Of a stretch of DNA of 11,594 nt, positions 6,479 through 11,594 are shown in pieces. Location of the stretch: positions 1 through 11,594 of the forward strand of contig JABZJR010000016.1 in assembly GCA_015257705.1 (NCBI GenBank). The letters run 5' to 3'. The translations under genes were made by a program, and so were the position numbers. Numbering within the stretch: position 1 is the stretch's first letter; every line of letters starts with the position of its first letter. A model generated the notes under the pieces. That model worked only from the letters and a program-made list of their open reading frames with translations. It was not told the DNA's origin and searched no databases. This stretch comes from Nanosynbacter sp. Its GTDB lineage: Bacteria; Patescibacteriota; Saccharimonadia; Saccharimonadales; Saccharimonadaceae.

Positions 6479-9162
6479 CTGAGAAAATTGCCAATTTAGC
6501 CGCCAAAAACCCTGACGAGAAAAGCTCAAAATTGCCAGCCTCAATCACGCCACACGCCAACGTTTTGGCGCTGAGCATCGTGCACGCCACCCAAGAAGCA
6601 CTTGACGAAAACTCAACCAAGCCGCTGACTGCTTGGAAAAGTAAATGGTGCGAAAAAAACGCCAATGGCGAATTTGTCCTGAAAGATTTTACCGCCGCAG
6701 AAAAATTATCCGCCGCAATTGACGTTTACGAAAAATATGTAAATATTTTGTCCGAGCGCTCGTTATTTGACTACGATGACATGATTTTATCCGTTATTCA
6801 AGCCTGCGAATCTCACCCAGAACTGCGCGCAAATCTCCAAGAGCAATTCCAGTTCATCATGGTTGACGAGTTCCAGGACACGAACTTGGCGCAATTACGA
6901 TTACTGTTCAATTTGACTAGCGAGAACGACGACAATCCAAACATCATGGCGGTTGGCGACGACGACCAAGCAATCTTCAGCTTCCAAGGCGCAGACGTAG
7001 GCAACATCCAGCGTTTCCGTCAACATTATCACGACCCAAAAATCATCGTTTTGACCGATAATTATCGTTCCGCCGAAAACATTTTATCATCGGCACGGGA
7101 CGTCATCACCCAAGGCGCGGATCGATTGGAAAACACAATTGACGGGCTATCAAAGCAATTGACCGCACACGCAAATAGCGAAGGCTCAAAAGTCGAAATC
7201 CAAGAATTCTCATCTGTTAGCGAAGAGCGAGCGGGAATTGCCAAACAAATTGCCGAGCTGATAAAAAATGGCGAGAAACCAGAAAACATCACGATTATTG
7301 CGCGCCACCATAAGGAACTCATTGAAATTCTTCCGCATCTTTATAAGGAAAATCTTTTTGTCAATTACGAGCGTCACGACGACATTCTGGAGCAAGATAT
7401 AATTCAGATTCTGGACAAATTAGCGCGAACTGTCGTGGCGATTAGTCAGAATAATTTGGACGTTGCCAATAGTCTAATACCGGAAATTACGGCTCATCCA
7501 GCGTTTGGATTTTCTGCGCTGGACATCTGGAAGTTGAGCCTTCAAGCTTACAAAAATCGGCAATTGTGGCTGGAAAGTATGTTGGCGAATAGCGTATTTA
7601 AGGAATTTGCGGAGTGGCTTTTGGAACGCGCTAAAGACGTACCGAATCTGCCATTGGAAGAGCAATTGGACAATTTATTAGGCTTAACTAACGATGAAAG
7701 CGACAATCTTCAGGTCAATTCTCTCGCCAGTTTCTATTTCTCGCCAGAAAAGCTAGATAAAAACCCAGAAGCATATCTGACGATTCTGGAAAGCTTGCGC
7801 ACTTTGCGCCAAAAACTTCGCGATCGAATCACTGATAAAAATCCAACACTGGAAGATTTTTTGGAATTTATTGACCTGCACATTTCGACAAAAACTCGCT
7901 TAACACAAATTCGCACGCACGCAAGTTCACTCAGCGGCGCTATAAATTTGATGACCGCTCATAAATCCAAAGGTCTGGAATTTCCGCACGTTTTCGTGAT
8001 TGGGGCAATTGACAGCGCTTGGGGTGAAAAAGTTCGTTCACGCAGTCGAGCTATCCGATATCCCGCAAACCTCCAACTTCAGCCAGCGGGCGCCACTTAC
8101 GACGAACGACTTCGGCTATTCTTTGTGGCGATGACTCGCGCCAAAACCACATTGACCATGACTTATTCTCAAACCAACGATTCTGGCAGCGACACGATCA
8201 TCGCCAGTTTCTTGACTAATTGCACGCCAACCATCATTCCAACCAGCGACGATCCAGCCGAACAAATTGAACTGGCTGAAACCGACTGGACGACGCGGCT
8301 AACTTCACCGATTGTTCCGGAATTAAAGGATTTATTGGCGCCAGCGCTGGAAACATACAAGCTTTCCGCGACGCATTTGAATAATTTCCTCGACGTTTCA
8401 CGTGGCGGACCGCAAAATTTCTTATTGAACAATTTGCTACATTTTCCATCCGCCAAAAATTCCGCCGCAGCTTACGGAACTGCGATTCACAGCAGCCTCC
8501 AGCAAGCACATTGCTCATTCAGCGCCGATCACCAATTACCAAGCACCGAACAAATTCTCCAATTTTTCCAAAAATCCCTCGAAAGCCAGTATTTGCCAGC
8601 GGACGATTTTCAATTGTATTTAGACAAAGGGAAGTCGGCTTTGACTGCGTTCTTAAACGCCAAATCTTCAGATTTTCACGATACGGACTTGGCGGAATTA
8701 GACTTTTCAAACCAAGGCGTAATTATAGATAACGCCAGATTGACTGGTAAACTTGACGTTATCGACATCGACAAGCAAAACAAAACCATATTTGTAACGG
8801 ATTATAAAACTGGCAAGCCAGCGCATTCCTGGAAAGGTTCGGCTGATTACGAGAAAATCAAACTTCATAAATATCGTCAGCAATTGATGTTCTATCAGCT
8901 GCTGGTCGAGCATTCACGCGATTATAGCAATTTCACGTTTACCGGCGGGCGATTACAATTTGTCGAGCCAGACATGAAGACTGGCGATATTCTTAGCTTG
9001 GAAGATACATTCTCCAGAGAAGAATTGACTGAATTTGCACAACTGATTGAGATTATTTGGCAAAAAATCACCACGTTAGATCTGCCAGACATTTCTGAGT
9101 ATTCGGCGGATTATAAGGGAATGTTGCAATTCGAAAAAGACCTGCTGACGGGCGAAATATAA
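6463..9162 (+). CDS. UvrD/AddA-like helicase with C-terminal RecB-type nuclease domain (remainder of frameshifted gene)
   Basis: The ATG at 6463 is probably not a true start: the frame is open from 6382 and continues the upstream ORF. Helicase motifs (residues of this ORF): Walker B/motif II DEFQDTN (135-141), motif III VGDDDQAIFSFQGAD (164-178), motif IV NYRSAENIL (200-208), motif V MTAHKSKGLEF (about 501-511), motif VI FFVAMTRAK (about 557-565). The C-terminal PD-(D/E)xK nuclease of the RecB/AddB type shows GTAIH (His676), GKLDVIDID (Asp764), DYKTGK (Asp780, Lys782) and QQLMFYQLL. Family knowledge: such fusions process double-strand ends for recombinational repair, AddA being the closest architecture. 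No addB-like partner is in the window. The gene appears monocistronic. Confidence 0.88.
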   Translation: MFAPIAEKIANLAAKNPDEKSSKLPASITPHANVLALSIVHATQEALDENSTKPLTAWKSKWCEKNANGEFVLKDFTAAEKLSAAIDVYEKYVNILSERSLFDYDDMILSVIQACESHPELRANLQEQFQFIMVDEFQDTNLAQLRLLFNLTSENDDNPNIMAVGDDDQAIFSFQGADVGNIQRFRQHYHDPKIIVLTDNYRSAENILSSARDVITQGADRLENTIDGLSKQLTAHANSEGSKVEIQEFSSVSEERAGIAKQIAELIKNGEKPENITIIARHHKELIEILPHLYKENLFVNYERHDDILEQDIIQILDKLARTVVAISQNNLDVANSLIPEITAHPAFGFSALDIWKLSLQAYKNRQLWLESMLANSVFKEFAEWLLERAKDVPNLPLEEQLDNLLGLTNDESDNLQVNSLASFYFSPEKLDKNPEAYLTILESLRTLRQKLRDRITDKNPTLEDFLEFIDLHISTKTRLTQIRTHASSLSGAINLMTAHKSKGLEFPHVFVIGAIDSAWGEKVRSRSRAIRYPANLQLQPAGATYDERLRLFFVAMTRAKTTLTMTYSQTNDSGSDTIIASFLTNCTPTIIPTSDDPAEQIELAETDWTTRLTSPIVPELKDLLAPALETYKLSATHLNNFLDVSRGGPQNFLLNNLLHFPSAKNSAAAYGTAIHSSLQQAHCSFSADHQLPSTEQILQFFQKSLESQYLPADDFQLYLDKGKSALTAFLNAKSSDFHDTDLAELDFSNQGVIIDNARLTGKLDVIDIDKQNKTIFVTDYKTGKPAHSWKGSADYEKIKLHKYRQQLMFYQLLVEHSRDYSNFTFTGGRLQFVEPDMKTGDILSLEDTFSREELTEFAQLIEIIWQKITTLDLPDISEYSADYKGMLQFEKDLLTGEI

Positions 9163-9191
9163 AAATATTCTGGTATATTGTTGCATTTTTT

Positions 9192-9212
9192 TATAATTAG
9201 TGTTATTATAAT
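9192..9212 (+). promoter_or_regulatory. Probable promoter of the leader / 54-aa ORF transcript
   Basis: Two TATAAT hexamers lie in a very AT-rich stretch, at 9192-9197 and 9207-9212. The second would start transcription near 9219, just before the leader hairpin. -35 support is weak (TTGCAT at 9181-9186, with 20-nt spacing). Neither box abuts an ATG, unlike the other promoters here. Confidence 0.4.
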
Positions 9213-9227
9213 AAACGCTTTATTGGT

Positions 9228-9289
9228 AGAGCTGACTTTTCGAGTTATGCTCTCTAGGAGCATAATTAGGAGGTCGGCTCTTTTCTTTT
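9228..9289 (+). promoter_or_regulatory. Branched terminator-like leader hairpin (possible attenuator)
   Basis: Outer stem AGAGCTGAC (9228-9236) pairs with GTCGGCTCT (9273-9281) over 9 bp with one G-U. An inner stem TTATGCTC (9245-9252) pairs with GAGCATAA (9258-9265) over 8 bp with loop TCTAG. TTTTCTTTT follows (9281-9289). This has the form of an intrinsic terminator placed between a promoter and the Shine-Dalgarno of the 54-aa ORF. It is either an attenuator or leader element, or a true terminator for the upstream helicase transcript. No known riboswitch consensus was recognised. Confidence 0.5.
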
Positions 9290-9305
9290 AGAAAGGGTGA
9301 TATCC

Positions 9306-9470
9306 ATGTTTGACACATGGACGCCTAAGCAGCGAGAAACTGCTATCAAGAAGGGTATGGCTGGAGGGCAGCTCAGCCCGTACGAGCGCACTAAGCTCGA
9401 AGAGGCCGCCAAGCAGGCAGGCTCTGTCGGGCAGAAGGCGAAAGACGCCCTCAACAAGAGTAAGGGTTAG
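9306..9470 (+). CDS. Small basic protein, 54 aa, unknown function
   Basis: ATG to TAG. It has the best ribosome binding site in the window: AGAAAGG-GTGAT (9290-9300) is nearly complementary to the usual 16S 3' end, with normal spacing. The product is Lys-rich (9 Lys, 2 Arg, 6 acidic), without Cys or membrane segment. It reads KQRETAIKKGMAGGQLS then YERTKLEEAAKQAG, a likely pair of amphipathic helices split by a Gly/Ser-Pro turn. Codon use differs sharply from neighbours: Lys is AAG 8 of 9, Gln is CAG 4 of 4, Leu is CTC 3 of 3, whereas adjacent genes favour AAA and CAA. That suggests very high expression or foreign origin. No family was recognised. It lies between the leader hairpin and the structured RNA and may share their transcript. 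Confidence 0.65.
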   Translation: MFDTWTPKQRETAIKKGMAGGQLSPYERTKLEEAAKQAGSVGQKAKDALNKSKG

Positions 9471-9480
9471 AACTGGCTCT

Positions 9481-9489
9481 TGTTAAATT
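9481..9489 (+). promoter_or_regulatory. Possible internal promoter of the structured RNA
   Basis: TGTTAAATT has the TGn extended -10 layout of the other promoters here but a poorer hexamer. It would start RNA near 9496, exactly at the first hairpin (CATAGAT/ATCTATG). No -35. Confidence 0.3.
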
Positions 9490-9601
9490 GACGGTCATAG
9501 ATCTTAACCCATCTATGAAAAAGTTGATTTAGAATCAGCAAAAGAGCGTCCGTCCGCTCCTGGCGTGATTCAGCCAGCCGGTAGTCCGGAAAAGAATCAA
9601 G

Positions 9602-9684
9602 GGACGCGCAGGATAACCCCTCGATTCTCCACGACGAAGTGGTTAATCGAGGATGGACGGGTTTAACTCCCGTCGCGTCCGCCA
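9602..9684 (+). other. tRNA-like element 1 (acceptor stem, T-arm, long hairpin, GCCA end)
   Basis: GGACGCG (9602-9608) pairs over 7 bp with CGCGTCC (9674-9680), followed by GCCA. Directly stacked on it is a 5-bp arm ACGGG/CCCGT (9657-9673) with a 7-nt loop TTTAACT, which fits the T-loop pattern except for U at the C56 place. Instead of D and anticodon arms it has an unpaired 12-nt stretch and a long hairpin: TCGATT/AATCGA (9621-9626, 9645-9650) enclosing CCAC/GTGG with loop GACGAA. There are 48 nt between acceptor and T-arm, against about 41 in a normal tRNA, and no usable anticodon arm. The layout is that of a tmRNA end or a bacterial Y-RNA tRNA-like module rather than a decoding tRNA. Confidence 0.5.
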
Positions 9685-9817
9685 TCCGGCAATTAAAAAA
9701 CCTAACGCTGTCGAGCGCCCCAACGGGCGGCGTTCAGGTTCATCAATACTCCCCGCTAGACGATGGCGCCTAGCAACGTGAGCCGGCACGTGGAAGTATT
9801 GATGTTTTCTAATTTTC

Positions 9818-9893
9818 GGGCTCGCGAGATTCACTCGTGGCAGTTTTTCTCGACGTTGAGAATTACTCCGAGCAGAACCGCTTGAGCCCGCCA
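9818..9893 (+). other. tRNA-sized closed element 2 with GCCA end
   Basis: GGGCTCG (9818-9824) pairs with TGAGCCC (9883-9889, last pair G-U), followed by GCCA; 73 nt plus CCA, tRNA size. Inside are CGAG/CTCG (9825-9837), TTCTC/GAGAA (9847-9862) with loop GACGTT, and a weak GAGC/GCTT hairpin with loop AGAACC. There is no canonical T-loop, D-loop or anticodon, so it is not called a tRNA. The tail GCCATCC matches that of element 1. Confidence 0.35.
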
Positions 9894-9895
9894 TC

Positions 9896-9938
9896 CCCCT
9901 CATTCTCAAAGGCGAGAGTGAGGGGTTTTCTCCTTTTT
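9896..9938 (+). terminator. Strong intrinsic terminator of the structured RNA
   Basis: A 12-bp stem CCCCTCATTCTC/GAGAGTGAGGGG (9896-9907, 9914-9925; one G-U) with loop AAAGGC, then TTTTCTCCTTTTT. Only the plus strand has the U tract. It ends 1 nt before the extended -10 of the next gene. Confidence 0.9.
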
Positions 9939-9939
9939 G

Positions 9940-9948
9940 TGATAAAAT
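9940..9948 (+). promoter_or_regulatory. Extended -10 promoter of the dihydrouridine synthase gene; leaderless start
   Basis: TGATAAAAT ends 7 nt before the ATG at 9956. It begins immediately after the terminator U tract, so the upstream RNA is insulated while this gene starts anew. No -35 hexamer, as the terminator occupies that space. Confidence 0.6.
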
Positions 9949-9955
9949 AACAGAG

Positions 9956-10927
9956 ATGACATCGTTTTGGAATGATTTACCGCAGCCATTTTTCATATTG
10001 GCACCAATGGAAGCCGTCACCGACGTCGTGTTTCGTCATGTCGTGAAACAAGCTGGCGCGCCAGATATATTTTTCACCGAGTTCGCAAATGCTACCGGCT
10101 GGGTGCATGCTGGCGATAAGGCCATAGCTGGGCGACTAATTAAAACTGACGATGAGCAGCCGCTCATTGCGCAAATCTGGGGTGGCGAGCCAGGGGACAT
10201 GGAAGCTTTCGCTAAGCACTGCGCGGAACTTGGTTTTAACGGAATTGATATCAATATGGGATGTCCCGCCAAATCTGCCATTAAAAGCGGTGGCGCGGCT
10301 CTGATTCGTCGACCCGACATAGCGATAGCCGCAATTGATGCCGCCAAAAAATCTGGATTGCCTGTTAGCGTAAAAACTCGACTGGGCTATACTTACGTCG
10401 ACGAGTGGCGCGAGTGGCTGACGACAATTCTCAAACAAGACATCGTGAACCTGACAATTCATCTGCGCACAAAAAAAGAGATGAGCAAAGTTGCGGCGCA
10501 TTATGAATTGATTGACGAGATTGTTAAGCTGCGCGATGAAATTGCCCCACAAACACTCCTGACTATCAACGGCGACATTCGCGACCGAGAACATGGGCTG
10601 GAAATTGCCAGAAAGCATCCTGGCGTGAATGGAATTATGATCGGGCGAGGCGTTTTCAGTGATCCGTTCTGCTTCCGCGAGTTGAAGGTTGACGCAGACG
10701 ATCATAAAGAAGAACTGTTGGCGCTTCTTAATTATCACTTAGATTTATTTGATTCTTACCAGCCGATTTTAGGGCGACCTTTTGAAACCTTAAAACGTTT
10801 TTTCAAGATTTATATTCGCGATTTTGATGGTGCAAAGGAACTTCGGGAGAAATTGATGCACACCACGACGACCGACGAGGTGCGATCAATACTTGCACAC
10901 AACGATCATCCACATTATACTTATTGA
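9956..10927 (+). CDS. tRNA-dihydrouridine synthase (DusB-like)
   Basis: FMN- and NADPH-dependent enzyme that reduces uridines in tRNA D-loops; 323 aa, normal length. TIM-barrel FMN domain (about 1-240) shows APMEAVTDVVFR (16-27), GIDINMGCPAKS (96-107) with catalytic Cys103, VSVKTRLGY (137-145) with the FMN-contacting Lys140, IHLRTKKE (168-175), NGDI (205-208) and IMIGRGVFSDPF (227-238). A helical C-terminal domain (about 245-323), typical of Dus proteins, binds tRNA. The start is supported by the -10 placed 7 nt upstream. The next gene begins one base after the TGA, so they form an operon. The exact position modified cannot be told from sequence. Its place directly after a tRNA-like RNA may be coincidental. 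Confidence 0.92.
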   Translation: MTSFWNDLPQPFFILAPMEAVTDVVFRHVVKQAGAPDIFFTEFANATGWVHAGDKAIAGRLIKTDDEQPLIAQIWGGEPGDMEAFAKHCAELGFNGIDINMGCPAKSAIKSGGAALIRRPDIAIAAIDAAKKSGLPVSVKTRLGYTYVDEWREWLTTILKQDIVNLTIHLRTKKEMSKVAAHYELIDEIVKLRDEIAPQTLLTINGDIRDREHGLEIARKHPGVNGIMIGRGVFSDPFCFRELKVDADDHKEELLALLNYHLDLFDSYQPILGRPFETLKRFFKIYIRDFDGAKELREKLMHTTTTDEVRSILAHNDHPHYTY

Positions 10928-10928
10928 C

Positions 10929-11384
10929 ATGACAACAAAAAAACAAAAACTGCAAAAACAACAGGCCATAGACACATGGATCGTCATAGCATTATGGGTA
11001 AGTGCTATCTGGTTCTCGCTCGCACGCGGATTAATTACTGGCATCGGCGGTTGGGTACTAGCACTACTTGGCCCGTGGGTGCTTATCGTTAGCTGTATCT
11101 GTCTTGCAATCATCTCCCGACAAATGAAAAAACGCCATGCATCAAAAGACCATCTCACCACAATAGTACGTGTTTCCTTTATCGTCATGTCAATCTCATT
11201 ATTTATCTGCGGCCTTGCAATGCCTGATTTTAGCGACATGGAGACCTTTTCAACATTATCCGTGTATACAAATAACGCTATTTCATTTAAAACATCAAAA
11301 ACTATCGCCATTATCTCAGGGTTTGTAGTGGTTCTGTCTCTATTCGTGGCTGTTACTTTTGGTATCGCTGAAGATAAAGAATAG
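10929..11384 (+). CDS. Hypothetical four-helix membrane protein, 151 aa
   Basis: The ATG at 10929, one base after the upstream TGA, is preferred to the in-frame ATG at 10893, which would lie inside the synthase gene. Seen: a basic N-terminus (TTKKQKLQKQQ), then four hydrophobic segments at about 15-37, 39-62, 75-95 and 122-144, with a Lys/Arg-rich loop (RQMKKRHASKDH) between the second and third and an acidic C-terminal end (AEDKE). By the positive-inside rule both ends lie in the cytoplasm. No catalytic motif and no recognised family. Probably translated by coupling to the synthase gene; no own promoter or ribosome binding site is visible. Confidence 0.7.
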   Translation: MTTKKQKLQKQQAIDTWIVIALWVSAIWFSLARGLITGIGGWVLALLGPWVLIVSCICLAIISRQMKKRHASKDHLTTIVRVSFIVMSISLFICGLAMPDFSDMETFSTLSVYTNNAISFKTSKTIAIISGFVVVLSLFVAVTFGIAEDKE

Positions 11385-11388
11385 ACGA

Positions 11389-11410
11389 CGGAAGACGTCG
11401 CTATTTAGAT
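11389..11410 (+). terminator. Weak hairpin after the membrane protein gene
   Basis: CGACG/CGTCG with loop GAAGA lies just after the stop codon and is followed by CTATTTAG. The stem is short and the U tract poor, so termination here is uncertain. Confidence 0.25.
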
Positions 11411-11448
11411 TAGTATTAATTAGAGTCTTAGTACTATACGCAAATTGA

Positions 11449-11477
11449 TTGAAAAAGTATAGTTATTATGATATAAT
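11449..11477 (+). promoter_or_regulatory. Near-consensus promoter of the last ORF; leaderless start
   Basis: TTGAAA (11449-11454), 17-nt spacer, then TGATATAAT with a perfect -10 at 11472-11477. The ATG follows after 6 nt at 11484. This is the best promoter in the window, the only one with both a -35 and an extended -10. Confidence 0.75.
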
Positions 11478-11483
11478 ATAAGT

Positions 11484-11594
11484 ATGTTATCTTCAGCAAT
11501 GCGTGCATGTGGCATATTACACCAGGATCAGCCAAAGAGAAAACTGCGTACAGCAATAGAAAATACACCCAGCGGACAACTACTCATAGTAAAC
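11484..11594 (+). CDS. Unknown protein, N-terminal 37 codons only
   Basis: Open frame from ATG 11484 to the window end without a stop. It begins MLSSAMRACGILHQDQPKRK and continues to GQLLIV. Too little is present to assign a family; there is no obvious signal peptide or membrane segment. Support for being real comes from the strong promoter whose -10 ends 6 nt before the ATG, the same layout as the confident genes in the window. Confidence 0.55.
   Translation, partial: MLSSAMRACGILHQDQPKRKLRTAIENTPSGQLLIVN

Larger units (their letters stand above)
9496..9938 (+). ncRNA. Unidentified multi-domain structured RNA, about 440 nt
   Basis: A nearly unbroken series of perfect or near-perfect stems: CATAGAT/ATCTATG (9496-9517); TGATT/AATCA (9525-9537); GAGCG/CGCTC (9544-9559); GATTC/GAATC (9567-9598) enclosing CCGG/CCGG; a tRNA-like element (9602-9684); AACCT/AGGTT (9699-9740) enclosing AACG/CGTT and CGCCC/GGGCG; a 10-bp stem CATCAATACT/AGTATTGATG (9741-9804) enclosing GCTAG/CTAGC and ACGTG/CACGT as a three-way junction; and a second closed element (9818-9893), then a strong terminator. 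The terminator fixes the plus strand. GC is higher than in the surroundings. No good ORF crosses it on the plus strand. I could not match it to RNase P RNA, tmRNA, SRP RNA or 6S RNA. It may be independent or the 3' region of the 54-aa mRNA; the 5' end is uncertain. Confidence 0.6.

Noticed and set aside
9319..9684. A 366-nt tmRNA running from GGACGC at 9319 to the CCA at 9684
   Set aside because: The size and the T-arm (GGTTTAACTCCCG) are tmRNA-like, but the 5' end pairs over only 6 bp, lies inside the 54-aa ORF, lacks the TTCGACG-type D-loop, shows no ALAA-type tag, and the acceptor lacks G3-U70. The 9602 strand pairs better and is closer.
9690..9893. RNase P RNA, suggested by CAGAACCGCTTGA near 9873-9885
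   Set aside because: It resembles the conserved 3' P4 strand only partly, and no matching 5' strand (GGAAAGTCCGGGC type) able to pair with it was found.
9467..10020. Minus-strand ORFs across the structured RNA (for example GWRTRRELNPSILD)
   Set aside because: These are antisense readings of RNA stems; the WRTRRELNP string is the usual artefact opposite a T-arm and CCA end.
10893..10928. Upstream ATG (10893) as start of the membrane protein
   Set aside because: It would lie within the dihydrouridine synthase coding region; the ATG at 10929, one base after the stop, gives a cleaner start and a normal basic N-terminus.

Overview
The window looks like bacterial chromosome from a small-genome lineage, most plausibly Patescibacteria/CPR (Saccharibacteria-like). 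This is an inference from gene content, AT-rich codon use and gene starts, not a database match. The standard genetic code is used; TGA is a stop, for example in the dihydrouridine synthase. No IS element, CRISPR array, integrase or attachment site was seen.

Layout. 1-917: the 3' part of a DUF2268-type predicted zinc protease and a small unknown ORF. 912-1110: a minus-strand tRNA-Gln(UUG) with its terminator, diverging from a TrmA/RlmD-family RNA m5U methyltransferase (1112-2425), which is followed by a DUF3021-type membrane protein. 2821-5621: a minus-strand two-gene operon, an unknown 162-aa protein coupled by TAATG to a CtpE-like P-type cation ATPase. 5867-9162: a UvrD/AddA-like helicase with a C-terminal RecB-type nuclease domain, split by a -1 frameshift near 6382-6402. 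9180-9940: the most unusual block. It holds a promoter, a leader with a branched terminator-like hairpin, a 54-codon ORF with aberrant codon use, then about 440 nt of dense RNA structure including two tRNA-like elements, closed by a strong terminator. 9943-11384: a tRNA-dihydrouridine synthase and an unknown 4-TM protein. 11484-end: the start of another ORF with a consensus promoter.

Functional themes. Much of the window concerns RNA: tRNA-Gln, an RNA m5U methyltransferase, a tRNA dihydrouridine synthase and the structured RNA with tRNA-like elements lying directly upstream of the latter. A second pattern is how genes start. Five protein-coding transcription units (starts at 1112, 5621 minus, 5867, 9956, 11484) have an extended -10 of the form TGnTANAAT ending only 6-8 nt before the ATG, with no room for a Shine-Dalgarno sequence, so they are predicted to be leaderless. 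The 54-aa ORF is the exception, with a long leader and a good Shine-Dalgarno sequence.

The 9480-9935 RNA was not identified as RNase P RNA, tmRNA, SRP RNA or an ordinary tRNA, and is the best candidate here for something undescribed.
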